This document shows, in pieces, positions 16,604-26,550 of a DNA stretch of 39,407 nucleotides; the first letter of the stretch is position 1, and each line of letters starts with the position of its first letter. The notes beneath the pieces were generated by a model that saw only the letters and a program-made list of their open reading frames with translations, had not been told where the DNA came from and made no database searches. A program made the translations under genes and the position numbers. This DNA is from Candidatus Kuenenia stuttgartensis (GTDB lineage: Bacteria; Planctomycetota; Planctomycetia; Pirellulales; UBA1268): assembly GCA_945877135.1 (NCBI GenBank), contig CAMCQY010000020.1:1-39407 (forward strand). Direction: 5' to 3'.

Positions 16604-19600
16604 CTACTTGCGGAGGATGGCGACGCGGAGCGGAGGGTAGCTGGCGTTCGTCTGCGCGAGCGTGGAGGAGCCGGCGCCGGACGGAGTGCGGACCTTCCGC
16701 ACGCCGTTGGTGCGGCCGAACTGCCCCTCGACGTTGAAGATCTGCGTCTCGTTGATCGCCGCCGTGAAGACTTCGGCACGGCTGCCGGCGTAGGCGGCAA
16801 ACGCAGCCTCTCTGGTCTTCGAGAGCCCTGAATAAGTCTCGACGAGCGAGCCGCCGCTGGAGCCGGCCGAGACGAGGATCTTGTCGGCGTTGCCCGGCAC
16901 GCTCGAGGGCAGCCGTGCCACCGAGGCGCCGCGGCTGTAGCCCCGCGCGAAGGGGTTGAACGAGTTGATCAGGGCCGGCCTGGCGGGCTGGCCGTTGTAG
17001 ACGTTCACCGTGGCCCGCATGCCGGGGCCGCTGCCGGTGACAAGCTCCATGATGCCGTCCGGTGCCGTAGACGTCAGTGTGCGGCCGCTGAACGTGCCGA
17101 TGTCGGCCGTATCCACGAAGACGCCGCTGCGGTAGCCGGCGCCGAAGGGCTGCAGCTGGCGGATCGCCGTGCTCGCGACGGGCGTCGCGCTCGTCGGCGT
17201 GACGTCAAACACCCGCACCGTGCCGCCGCGGCTCTGCGCGGCCACGATCTGGATCTTGCCGGCGGCGGTGATCGAGCCAGCCGAGATATTGAGACCGCCC
17301 GTGTAGCCACGGCCGAAGGGGAAGAAGTTGTATTGCGGCAGCGGGGAGCCGGTGTTGGAGAAGACGCGGACCTCCGCCGGCCGACCCGGGCCGGGGGCCG
17401 TGAGGATTTCCGCGATGCCGTCGCCGGTGACGTCGGCCCCGTAGACGCGGGCGCCGCCGCGGAAGCTAGGCTCGTAGGCGAAGAACGGGATGATCCGGTC
17501 GGCGCCCGTGTCCGGATCGACGACGCGGACGAACGGGCCGGTGACGCAGCCGATGTCGGTGCCCACGATCACGCCGCTCGGCGGGACGATGATCGTCTCG
17601 CTATCCGTGTTGTTCGAGGGATCGGGGTCATACTCCTTGGCGGAGACCGTGGCGGTATTCGTCAGCGTGCCGCCTGTTGCGCTGGTGACCTTCGCAAAGA
17701 TCACGATGGTCGGTGTGTCTGCCGTGGTCACCGTGCCGACGGTCCAGATACCTGTGCCAGCGTCATACCCGCCGACCGAGGGCGTGGCCGACACGAACGT
17801 GAGGCCCGCCGGGAGGTTGTCTTGCACGCGGACGTTGGTCGCCGTGTCGGTGCCGAGATTGTCGACGGTGAGCGTGTACCGAATCGTCTCGCCGATCGAC
17901 GGTTGCGACGTGTTCACGGTCTTGAAGATCTCGAGATCGGCCTGCTTCGGCGTGACCGTGGACGTGCCGGTGTTGTTATCGGGATCGGGATCGGGGGTCG
18001 TGCTCGTGGCGGTGGCGGTGTTCTTCTGCGGCGAGACGGGCCCCGAGGAGGGCGCGAGCACCTTGGCAACGAGTGTGAGCGTCGGCGTCGCGCCAGAAGC
18101 AACGGTCCCAAGCGTCCAGACGCCGCCCGCGAAACTGCCCGTGCTCGGCATAGCGTTCACGAACTGGAGGCCCGCCGGGAGCGTGTCGGTGAGGCTGACC
18201 GACTGTGCGGAGCTCGGGCCCAGGTTGTCGACCGTGATCGTGAAGGTGACGTTGTCGCCGACGTTGGGCGTGGCGTCGTTCACGGTCTTGGTGACATAGA
18301 GATCCGCCTGCTGCGGGTCGGTCGGCGTCTTGGCCGTATTGTTGCGGTTGTTGGGATCCCAGACGTCGCTGTGGGTGATTGTCGCGGTGTTGAAAGCCAC
18401 GCTCGTGTTCGTCGCCTCGACCGTGAGCGTAAGGACGAGCGTCTGGCCCGGAGCGATCGAGGGCACGCTCCAGACGCCACCCGTCAACGATCCCTGGAAC
18501 CGCGTGCCCGCGGCCGGCGTGGCCGAAACGAAGGTGACGTTGGCCGGCAGGGCGTCAGTCACTTCGACGTTCGTGGCCACCGCCGTGCCCAGATTAAACA
18601 GGCTCACGGTGTAGGTGATCGTGTCGCCCACGTTAGGCTGAACGTTGCTCGTCGTCTTCTTGACGCCCAGATCGGCGTATTTCGGCGTCTCCGTGACCGA
18701 CCCCGTGTTGTTGCCCGGCTTGGGGTCGAATTCGTCGGCCTTCGTGACTCTCGCGATGTTGGTCTGGGCTGTGGGGATCGTGTTCACCGCTGGGGCGAGG
18801 ACGCGGGCCGAAATGGTGAGCGTCTTGGAGTCGCCGGATGCGACCGCGCCTACGGTCCAGACGCCGGTGCCGCTGTTGTAGGTGCCTTGGCTCGGCGTGG
18901 CGGAGAGGAACTGTAGTCCAGCCGTCGGGAACTGCTCGGTGACCTCGACATTGTTGGCGTCATCAGGACCGTTATTCGAGAGCGTGACGACGAATGTGAT
19001 CGTGTCGCCCACGTTCGGCGTGGCGTTGCTCACGGTCTTCACGACGGCCAGATCGGCTTCCCGGGTCGAGATGGTCGACTCACCCCGGTCGTTCGTGTGG
19101 TCGGGGTCGAACTGGTGGCTCGTGGCGACGGCAGCGACGTTCGTGAACGAGCCCGGCCCCGGGACGGCCGCGACGATCGCCAGTGTCTTCGCGCCGCCGG
19201 CTGGGATCGTGCCCACCTGCCAGACGCCGGTGGCGGGCGAATAGCTGGTGCCTGCCGAGGGGCTCGCAGAGACGAAGGTCAGGCCCGCCGGCAGAGGGTC
19301 GGCGATCGTGACGCCGGTGGCCTCGTCGATGCCGAGGTTTCGCAGCGTGACGGTGAACGTGACCTGCCCGCCGACGTTCGGCTTGGAATTGCTGACGACC
19401 TTTGCGACAGCGAGATCCGCATACTGCGGCGTCTCGGTCACGCTGTCGGTGTTGTTCGAGGGATCCGGGTCGTACTGTTTGCTCGAGTTGACGCTCGCCG
19501 TGTTGGTGGCCGGCTGGGGCACGCCCGAACTGGGCGGCAGCACGATCGCGTTGATCTGGAGCGTGCGGGCAAAGAGCGTGTCTACTGTGCCGACGGTCCA

Positions 19601-22600
19601 GATGCCGGTGCCGGGGTCATAGGTTCCCTGGTTGGTCTGCGCAGAGGAGTACTGCAAACCCGCCGGCAGTTGGTCGAGCACGGTCACGTTGGTGGCGGTG
19701 TCAGCCCCGAGGTTCGAGAGCGTGACCGTGAAGGTGATCGTGTCGCCGACGTTCGGCGTGGCATCGCTCACCACCTTGTCGACGGCCAGGTCGGCGTACT
19801 GCGGCGTCTCGGTGGCACGGTCGGTGTTGTTGGAGGGATCGGGGTCGTATTCGCGACCGGATACGGTCGCGGTGTTCGTGACCGGCTGCGGGATGCCCGG
19901 GGAGGCGGGGGCGTCCACCGTCACGTCAAATTCGAGGATCGGAAAGTCGGAGTTGGTCAGAGCACCGATGGTCCAGGTCAGCGTGCGGGTGAGAGCGTCG
20001 TACGTCACGCTGCCTTGAGTCGGGTTCGTGCCGATGCCTTGCGTAAGGCCGACGTAGGTGACTCCAGATGGAATGACGTCGGTCACGACGACGTTCGTGG
20101 CATTGTCAGGGCCGAAGTTTGCCGCCCCGATCGCAAATTGGATCGTGTCGCCGACGTTCGGCGCCCGGTCACTGGCCACCTTGAAGACGGCCAGGTCGGC
20201 CTGCAGGGGCGTCACCGTCTTGTCGTCGGTGTTGTTCCCGGGGTTCGGGTCGGGCGTGGTCGAGGTGGCGGTCGCCGTATTGGTCAAGGGCGACGCCAGA
20301 CCAGAGGCCGGCGCGAGCACCGTGGCGACGACCGTCAGCGTGTCGGTCGCGCTGGCCGGCACCGTGCCGACGGTCCAGACGCCCGTGCCCGGCACGTAGC
20401 TGCCGATGGACGCGACATGGCTCAGGTACTGCAGCCCGGCCGGGAGCAGGTCGTTCACCACGACATTGGCCGCCGGGCTCGGTCCGAGATTGTTGAGCGT
20501 GATGGTGAACGTGACGTTGTCCCCCACGTTGGGCGTGGAATCGTCCACCGTCTTCGAGACGACGAGGTCGGCCTCCTGCGGGTCGGTCGGGGTCTTCGCC
20601 GTGTTGTTGCGGTCGTTCGGATCCCAGACGTCGCTCTTCGTGATCGTGACGGTGTTGAAACCCGTGCCCGTGCCCGTCGCCGTCACGACGATCGTGAGCG
20701 TCAGCGGGTTGTTCACGCCGTTCGTCGTGGGCACGTTCGGGATACTCCACACCTTGTTCGTGCTGTCAAACGTGCCGGCCGACGGTGTGGCGCTTACGAA
20801 CGTCACGTTGGCGGGTAGCGTGTCGGTGACCTCGACGTTGGTGGCGGCCGAGGTGCCGAGGTTGTAGAGGCTGACGGTATAGGTGACCGTGTCGCCGACG
20901 CCCGGCTGGACGTTGTCCGTCGTCTTCTTGACGCCCAGATCGGCGTACTTCGGCGTCTCGGTCGCCGTGCCGGTGTTGTTGCCCGGATCGGGGTCGGGCT
21001 GGGCGGACTTCGTCACCGTGGCCACGTTCGTCTGCGCGAGCGGGATCGTGTTGACTGCGGGGGCGAGGACAAGGGCTTGAATAGTCAGCGTCTTGGCGTT
21101 GCCCGCCCCGGTCGCCACCGTGCCGACGTCCCAGATGCCAGTGCCCTGGTCGTAGGTCCCCTGGCTGGGCGTCGCCGTGAGGAGTTGCAGCCCCGCCGTC
21201 GGGAACTGATCGGTCACCTCCACCTCGGTGGCCGTGTTTGGCCCGAGGTTCGAGAGCGCGACGACGAACGTGATCGTGTCGCCGACGTTCGGCGTCGGGT
21301 TGCTCACCGTCTTATTCACCGCGAGGTCGGCGGTGTTGACCGTGAAGCTGGCCGAGCCCGTGGTGACGTAGTTGTTGAGCTGGCCAACATTTGTCGCGCC
21401 CGATCCCGTGCGTTCGTAGGCCTTTGGGTTGTTGGGCGTGATCTGGCCCGGTGAGCCGGAGAGGCTCGACCATTGAATCTGGTTGGTGTTGGTGATGTTT
21501 TCGTTGGCCGCAAGCGGGCCGCCGAGCGTACCGGTGACGGTGAGCGTGATCGTGCGGCCCCTGGGCAGCTTCGGCAGATCGAAGCCGGTGCCGGTCGTGG
21601 TCAACGTATTGCCCGTGAGGCTGAAGTTGGCGGCCGTGACCGTGCCGGCGCTATCCACCACGTTCGCGAGGGCAGGGCCTGTGATCTTGGCCGGGATCAC
21701 GTCGTTGAGCGTGACGTCAAAGGCATCGGTGTCGCTGGTCGCCGCCTGCTCGATCACGATCGTGTAGGTGACCGGGTCGCCGACGTTGCCACCGGAGCCC
21801 CCGACGGTTGCCGACTTCGTCGTCAGGAGCTTAGGCTCGATTACCGTCACCGAGCCGCTCGGCACGGTCGGCGAATGGTTAGCGCCGGAGTTCCAGGCGG
21901 CCTGCGCCTTGTTGACGAGGTGCACGCCGCTCTTGTTCGAATTGACGTTCAACACGACCGTCTCGATCGTGAACGTGATCGTCTCGTCGGTGGCGCTGTT
22001 GGTGTCGGTGTTGACGATGTCGCCGAGGTTCCAGGTGGCTTTAGTCGCCTGATTCGCGAGCACGGGCGCTACGATCAGTCCCGGCACCGTGAGCGTGGAA
22101 GGATCATCGTTGACCGCCGACACCACCCGGACGAAGGCCATGCCCGGCCCCATCGTGTCGATGAGTTGTGCCGCGGGCGTCCGGCCCTGCGGAATCTTCA
22201 TCGTCACGGTGTAGGTGGCCGTCTCGCCGATGACCGCCTGTGTCGCCGTGTTCGACGCGTTCACGATCGATGTCGTGACAAGTGACTTGGCGACTGTTGG
22301 GCTTGCGACGGTCACGATCGCCGAATCAGTCGACCTGTAATCGTTGAGCTCGCCCAGGGTTGTCGAACCGGAGCCGGTCCGCTCGTAGGCTATCGGGCTA
22401 TTGGGCGTGATCTGGCCGGGATCGCCCGGCAGACTCGTCCACTTGATTTGGGCGGTGTTTGTGATCGGCTGGCCACTGGTCACGTTGGCATTGATCCGGG
22501 CCTGGAACGTGAGCGTGCTGGTTTGTCCCGGGGTGAGTTGTGCGTAATCGGCTCCGAAAAAAGTGTCGCCGCCATACGTTGCCAGGGAGGTCGGAACGAC

Positions 22601-25600
22601 GCCGGCTGTGTTGCGCAGCGAATTGGCAACGTAGGTGATGCCGCCGGGCAAGGTGTCGGCGAGTGCCACGTTATAGGCCGTCGTCTCGCTGGCCGCGACG
22701 ACGATCGTGAACGTCACGAGGTCGCTCGCCTGAGCCGTCGTCGGTGTCACCGACTTGTCGATCGTGACCCTCGGCTCGATCACTAGCACTGATTGAGACG
22801 ACACCCGTGGCAGTTGGTGTCCCGTCCAGGACAAACCCGCACTATTCGCGGGACGAAAATACACCGTCGGCACAGTGCTGTCGTTGAGCACAACCGCCTG
22901 AATGCGGAAGGTGAAGCCATGAAGCTGGTCGTCGTTGTTCGAGTTGACAATGTCGCCCAGATTCCAAGTCGCCACGTTGCCTTCGGAGTCTGTGGAGAGC
23001 GTGGGAGTGGCGAGATTGGCCAGATTCGAGATGGTTACCCCCGGCTCGACCGTTGGCGCGCCCAGCACCTTCACAAACTGAAGCGGTAGATAAAAACTAT
23101 CTCTCAACACGGCCGCAGGCGTCGTGCCCTGTGGCACCTTGACCGACAGTTCATATTCAACAAGCTCGCCGATCACCGCCTGGGTGTTGGAGTTCCAGGC
23201 ATCCACGATGGAGGTGCCGATGAGTGTCTTGGTCACTGTCGGCGACTGAATGGTGACGGTGGCATTGTCCGAGATGCCGGCCGGCGGAAGGAAGTTAGGC
23301 CCCCCTTCGGTCGATGCGTAGCTGGTGAGCGTGGCCGTGTTCGTGATCACTTCCAGCGGCACGACATCAGGCTTGAGTTGCAGGTCGTAGGTGACGACGG
23401 CGATGTTCGTGCCGCTCGTTGGGGTGCTAGCTTGCAGGCTGCCGGAGGTCGCTCCGTCATCGAGCCGGATGCCGCCTGCCGGGTCGAAAAGCCCTGACCC
23501 GATCGACGCATACGCCAGCGATGTGCCGGCACCATTGGTCACCTGCAGGTTCAGCCCAAGCCCGCCAGTCGGAATCTGGAATCCGGCCGGAAGGGTGTCG
23601 CGAATCGCCACGTCGAAAGCGCCATTGGTCCCGCTGCCCGTGTTCTCGACGATGATCGTGAACTTTACGAGGTCGTTGCCAACGACGTTCGAGAGCGTGG
23701 CGTCAATCGGGGTCGATGCGAGCCCTGTTGAGTTGATCGTGCCGGTGAAGGCGGCGCCGGGCGCGCCGGGCTGCGAGAACGTCACGCCCGCGGGGGCGAC
23801 GGGTGTGGGCGTGAACACGCCTGTAGCGTTGTTCGTCGAGACCACGCCCTTCGTGATGGTGAGTTCCGGTGCGGACATCGTCACCTGTGTGACGGCCGTG
23901 TTTGACGTGATCAGCTGATTCGTCTCGTTCCGCTCGCTCTGCCGGGCCTGATTGGTGAGGAGGAGGCCGTCACCAAAGGGCCTGTTTGTCGCCTCGACCG
24001 TGAACAGGATGTCGGTTTTTCCCGACCGATCGGACGGGTCGGCAAACGTGCCAAAGCTCCAAGTGATGCTGTTGGCCGCCGTGTTGCCGGTGGCTGTGCC
24101 TGGATTGGGGCCACCAATCGGAGCCTGCGAGAACGTGTCATCCGCGCCGAAGCTCCATTGGCCGACGGCTGGTGCCGTTGCAGATGGGCCACCACCTGCG
24201 AAAGCCAGATCCTGCGCCGCAAAGACGGGCAGCGGCAGGAAGTCGGTGATCTGGTAGTCCTTGATGCTCGAGAAGGGCAATGTGTACGTGAGCCGAAACG
24301 TCACGTCATCGCCGGCTGCCACCCGCTGGCCCGCCGTGGGTGCGACACCGTTGATCGCGTAGACGCTCTTGTGGACTTGGCCGCTGACGAGCGTGAACGA
24401 CTTCGAACTACCGTCAGAGACGCTGCTCGAGGTGGGAGACAGGTTCGAGAACGCCAGCACCGTGGCCGTCGTGGTCGCGTCGTCGGTCATCACGTCGCCC
24501 TGCACGACGGCGGCACCCGGCCGGGGCGTCTGGCGATACTGGTCGAGCACCCGTGCGCGGAACTTGATCGTGCCGCGGGTGCCCGGCCCCGAGGGCAGCG
24601 GATTGGGTGTCGGGCCGCCCGTGCCCCCCGGCGGGATTGCGGCGCCGAGCAGGTCGCCGTCGAGGGTGCCGCGGAGGGCGGCGAGCTGGCTCGACACGTC
24701 GAACACGACGTCGGTCGTGCCGTTCCCGGGGTCGTTCACCGTCACGGTGACGTTCGCCGGCGCGAACGGAGCAGCCGTATACGACTCCGACTGCTGGGTG
24801 TAGGTGAGCGTCGGCGTGAAGGTGGCGTCAAACGCCTGGCCGTCGGAAATCACGTCGGTGATGTCAAAGTTGTCGAGTGCGAAATAGTCGCTGACCTGGA
24901 AGTTGAGCGTGTACTCGATCAGGTCGCCGGCCCGCGGCGAGCCGGGATTGGTCAGGTCCGCGAAGGTCTTCTGCAGGGCGACGGTGCGGGCCGTGAGCGT
25001 GTGCCGCGAGTTCGGATCCGTGGCGCTACTCGTGACCGTTTGCACGGCCGGGAAATTCGGATTCGCACTCGTCCAGGTGCCAGTGGCGCTCGAGGTGTTC
25101 GTGGCGATCGCCGTGCCACCGGTGCCCAGCGGGATCACGTCCAGGCCTGCGGCATCGTCCTGGGATATGAAGTAGGAAAACGTCATCACGACGTCGGACT
25201 CGCTGCCCGTGCCAAGGACCTGGTCGAACTGACGGGTGAGCGTGCCGCCGGGCACGGTCGTGCTGGGCGTGGCGACGGGCGTCACGGTCGTCGTACCGTT
25301 GCCCGTCGCAGTCACGAGCGAGACGAACTGGACGTTGTCGGGCAGCACATCGGACAGGATCAGATCATCGACTGTCTGGCCCGGGGCCACCGCCATGCTG
25401 ACGGTGTAGGTGTGCGTGAAGTTCGGTCCCGTGGCGGTTTCGGACTCTGGGGCGTTCGACGTCTTTTTGATCCGGAAAAGCTGCGGCTGAATCGGGTCGG
25501 TGGTCGTGGTGCCCAGCGTGGCGACGTTGACCGTGGGGTTGCCGGCCGTGTCGGTCTGATATTGAAAACCGCCGGTTGCGGTCACGGGATACGAGCTGTT

Positions 25601-26161
25601 GGGCTGGGCCAGCGGGCTGACCACGCCGGTGAACGTGATCTCGGCCGCCGGCTGGTCGGGGCCGTAGCTGCCGAACGGGAGTTGCACGACCACGAGCTGG
25701 TCGCCCGGCTTGCCCGTGACGACCACCGCCGTGCCATCGGGATTCTTGGCGAAGGGGTGCGTCGCCTGCCCCTGGGCGTTGAAGGTCAGCACGGTCGTGA
25801 CGAGCGACAGGCCGTTGTAGGTGGCGCTACCGGGCTTGAACGAAATCCCGTCGTCGGGCGTAGGCGGCGCGTCGCCCGTGGCGGGCATCACGATGTCGAC
25901 GAACGGCGAGTACCCGATGTCGGCGGGGTTCGTGGCCGTGTTGTCGAACGTGACGGTGAGTGGGATCTCCTGACCGATGAGGCCCGACAGCACAGGGCCG
26001 GCGACCGTTGCGGTCGGCGTCGCCGCCAAGGCGAATCGCTTCTCCAACAGTTCGGCGGCAAGTTGGCGGCGGCGGGGCTGGGCGCCACGGGACAGACGTC
26101 GCGGCTCGCGAACAGCACCGCCGAGAGAACGGGAGAAGAGACCACGGCTCGAAGCACCCAT
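16604..26161 (-). CDS. Giant DUF11-repeat surface protein with C-terminal FG-GAP-like module
   Basis: Predicted protein of about 3185 residues, by far the longest in the window. Start at ATG 26161 (AGGG nine bases upstream); the frame is open to 26440, but the added stretch is not protein-like. The N-terminus is Arg-rich with RRRQLAAELLEKRFALAA (30-47), the planctomycete RR...LExR(xL) surface-protein motif. Residues 50-1610 are varied DUF11 or isopeptide-like beta domains. Residues 1611-2865 are ten tandem DUF11 units of 120-135 residues, each starting ADLxVxKxVS...PNVGDTITF and ending DPDPxNNT. Residues from about 2868 form a beta-propeller-like FG-GAP region with VTGDGIAEIL and three 'PFxxGYxxG' motifs. 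No sortase or barrel anchor is visible. Likely role: a long stalk-like adhesin or cell-wall component; the ligand is unknown. Converges on BBP7 copy 1 and is divergent from BBP7 copy 2. Confidence 0.88.
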   Translation of the reverse strand: MGASSRGLFSRSLGGAVREPRRLSRGAQPRRRQLAAELLEKRFALAATPTATVAGPVLSGLIGQEIPLTVTFDNTATNPADIGYSPFVDIVMPATGDAPPTPDDGISFKPGSATYNGLSLVTTVLTFNAQGQATHPFAKNPDGTAVVVTGKPGDQLVVVQLPFGSYGPDQPAAEITFTGVVSPLAQPNSSYPVTATGGFQYQTDTAGNPTVNVATLGTTTTDPIQPQLFRIKKTSNAPESETATGPNFTHTYTVSMAVAPGQTVDDLILSDVLPDNVQFVSLVTATGNGTTTVTPVATPSTTVPGGTLTRQFDQVLGTGSESDVVMTFSYFISQDDAAGLDVIPLGTGGTAIATNTSSATGTWTSANPNFPAVQTVTSSATDPNSRHTLTARTVALQKTFADLTNPGSPRAGDLIEYTLNFQVSDYFALDNFDITDVISDGQAFDATFTPTLTYTQQSESYTAAPFAPANVTVTVNDPGNGTTDVVFDVSSQLAALRGTLDGDLLGAAIPPGGTGGPTPNPLPSGPGTRGTIKFRARVLDQYRQTPRPGAAVVQGDVMTDDATTTATVLAFSNLSPTSSSVSDGSSKSFTLVSGQVHKSVYAINGVAPTAGQRVAAGDDVTFRLTYTLPFSSIKDYQITDFLPLPVFAAQDLAFAGGGPSATAPAVGQWSFGADDTFSQAPIGGPNPGTATGNTAANSITWSFGTFADPSDRSGKTDILFTVEATNRPFGDGLLLTNQARQSERNETNQLITSNTAVTQVTMSAPELTITKGVVSTNNATGVFTPTPVAPAGVTFSQPGAPGAAFTGTINSTGLASTPIDATLSNVVGNDLVKFTIIVENTGSGTNGAFDVAIRDTLPAGFQIPTGGLGLNLQVTNGAGTSLAYASIGSGLFDPAGGIRLDDGATSGSLQASTPTSGTNIAVVTYDLQLKPDVVPLEVITNTATLTSYASTEGGPNFLPPAGISDNATVTIQSPTVTKTLIGTSIVDAWNSNTQAVIGELVEYELSVKVPQGTTPAAVLRDSFYLPLQFVKVLGAPTVEPGVTISNLANLATPTLSTDSEGNVATWNLGDIVNSNNDDQLHGFTFRIQAVVLNDSTVPTVYFRPANSAGLSWTGHQLPRVSSQSVLVIEPRVTIDKSVTPTTAQASDLVTFTIVVAASETTAYNVALADTLPGGITYVANSLRNTAGVVPTSLATYGGDTFFGADYAQLTPGQTSTLTFQARINANVTSGQPITNTAQIKWTSLPGDPGQITPNSPIAYERTGSGSTTLGELNDYRSTDSAIVTVASPTVAKSLVTTSIVNASNTATQAVIGETATYTVTMKIPQGRTPAAQLIDTMGPGMAFVRVVSAVNDDPSTLTVPGLIVAPVLANQATKATWNLGDIVNTDTNSATDETITFTIETVVLNVNSNKSGVHLVNKAQAAWNSGANHSPTVPSGSVTVIEPKLLTTKSATVGGSGGNVGDPVTYTIVIEQAATSDTDAFDVTLNDVIPAKITGPALANVVDSAGTVTAANFSLTGNTLTTTGTGFDLPKLPRGRTITLTVTGTLGGPLAANENITNTNQIQWSSLSGSPGQITPNNPKAYERTGSGATNVGQLNNYVTTGSASFTVNTADLAVNKTVSNPTPNVGDTITFVVALSNLGPNTATEVEVTDQFPTAGLQLLTATPSQGTYDQGTGIWDVGTVATGAGNAKTLTIQALVLAPAVNTIPLAQTNVATVTKSAQPDPDPGNNTGTATETPKYADLGVKKTTDNVQPGVGDTVTYTVSLYNLGTSAATNVEVTDTLPANVTFVSATPSAGTFDSTNKVWSIPNVPTTNGVNNPLTLTIVVTATGTGTGFNTVTITKSDVWDPNDRNNTAKTPTDPQEADLVVSKTVDDSTPNVGDNVTFTITLNNLGPSPAANVVVNDLLPAGLQYLSHVASIGSYVPGTGVWTVGTVPASATDTLTVVATVLAPASGLASPLTNTATATSTTPDPNPGNNTDDKTVTPLQADLAVFKVASDRAPNVGDTIQFAIGAANFGPDNATNVVVTDVIPSGVTYVGLTQGIGTNPTQGSVTYDALTRTLTWTIGALTNSDFPILEFDVTVDAPASPGIPQPVTNTATVSGREYDPDPSNNTDRATETPQYADLAVDKVVSDATPNVGDTITFTVTLSNLGADTATNVTVLDQLPAGLQYSSAQTNQGTYDPGTGIWTVGTVDTLFARTLQINAIVLPPSSGVPQPATNTASVNSSKQYDPDPSNNTDSVTETPQYADLAVAKVVSNSKPNVGGQVTFTVTLRNLGIDEATGVTIADPLPAGLTFVSASPSAGTSYSPATGVWQVGTIPAGGAKTLAIVAAVPGPGSFTNVAAVATSHQFDPDHTNDRGESTISTREADLAVVKTVSNATPNVGDTITFVVTLSNNGPDDANNVEVTEQFPTAGLQFLSATPSQGTYNSGTGVWTVGAVASGDSKTLTISARVLAPAVNTIPTAQTNIARVTKADEFDPKPGNNTGSVTETPKYADLGVKKTTSNVQPNVGDTITYTVSLFNLGTAVATNVEVTDALPANVTFVSATPAAGTRFQGSLTGGVWSVPSIAPGQTLVLTLTVEATNTSVAFNTATITHSDVWDPNNRNNTAKTPTDPQQADLYVTKTVNDATPNVGDNVTFTITVDNLGPSSAQSVSLTDTLPAGLQFVNAMPSTGSFAGGVWTLGTVASGATPTLTLVAKVLAPSSGPVSPQKNTATATSTTPDPDPDNNTGTSTVTPKQADLEIFKTVNTSQPSIGETIRYTLTVDNLGTDTATNVRVQDNLPAGLTFVSATPSVGGYDAGTGIWTVGTVTTADTPTIVIFAKVTSATGGTLTNTATVSAKEYDPDPSNNTDSETIIVPPSGVIVGTDIGCVTGPFVRVVDPDTGADRIIPFFAYEPSFRGGARVYGADVTGDGIAEILTAPGPGRPAEVRVFSNTGSPLPQYNFFPFGRGYTGGLNISAGSITAAGKIQIVAAQSRGGTVRVFDVTPTSATPVASTAIRQLQPFGAGYRSGVFVDTADIGTFSGRTLTSTAPDGIMELVTGSGPGMRATVNVYNGQPARPALINSFNPFARGYSRGASVARLPSSVPGNADKILVSAGSSGGSLVETYSGLSKTREAAFAAYAGSRAEVFTAAINETQIFNVEGQFGRTNGVRKVRTPSGAGSSTLAQTNASYPPLRVAILRK
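17560..21331 (-). repeat. Ten tandem DUF11 coding repeats
   Basis: Unit starts (first base of the Ala-Asp-Leu codons, reading leftward): 21331, 20944, 20572, 20200, 19795, 19420, 19057, 18676, 18307 and 17941. Unit lengths are 363-405 bases. Units 1-4 correspond one-to-one with units 7-10 at offsets of 2274, 2268, 2265 and 2259 bases, showing a block duplication with units 5 and 6 between the copies. Confidence 0.88.
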
Positions 26162-26550
26162 CAGCACATACCCTAACGCGAAGAAATTGAACGCTCTGCT
26201 GGAACGGCAGCCGCGACCGACGAGCCAGATGCTCACCACATCTGACGCTTCGCGCGACTGCCCAGCCATCCGCCATACAGATTGCCCAGCTCCTTCAGAT
26301 TCGCCCCTCTGCGGGCCAAAGTCAAGGAATTTCCATGATTGCGGGATGTAGCGGAGAAACAGTCGCCAGATGGCAGAAAACAATGGCAGCCAGGCCGCAC
26401 ACTCCACGCAGACCCCCACGGCGAGGCCTGCCACGGCCATGATTTCTGCCCGACCGCAACGATCCTCATGCCCCCTGCCGGAGTTGCCGAAGAAAACGGT
26501 GATAACGAGTGTTCCTGTTGTTCCCGTGGTACGGACTGTTACGCACCATC
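26162..26550. other. Divergent intergenic region between giant gene and second BBP7 gene
   Basis: 389 bases that must promote both genes. It is less GC-rich than its surroundings (for example around 26316-26345), as expected of a promoter region, but I cannot name specific boxes. Open frames crossing it in both directions look like shadows or upstream extensions of the flanking genes. Confidence 0.5.

Noticed and set aside
15316-16800. 494-residue minus-strand open frame opposite BBP7 copy 1
   Set aside because: Arg/Ala-rich with no domain. The plus strand encodes a signal peptide and BBP7 motifs.
17333-26176. Long plus-strand open frames (17333-18916, 19097-20818, 24158-26176) opposite the giant gene
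   Set aside because: They are antisense shadows of the DUF11 coding repeats. Translations are Arg/Gly/Asp-rich without recognisable domains, and the minus frame has clear domain repeats.
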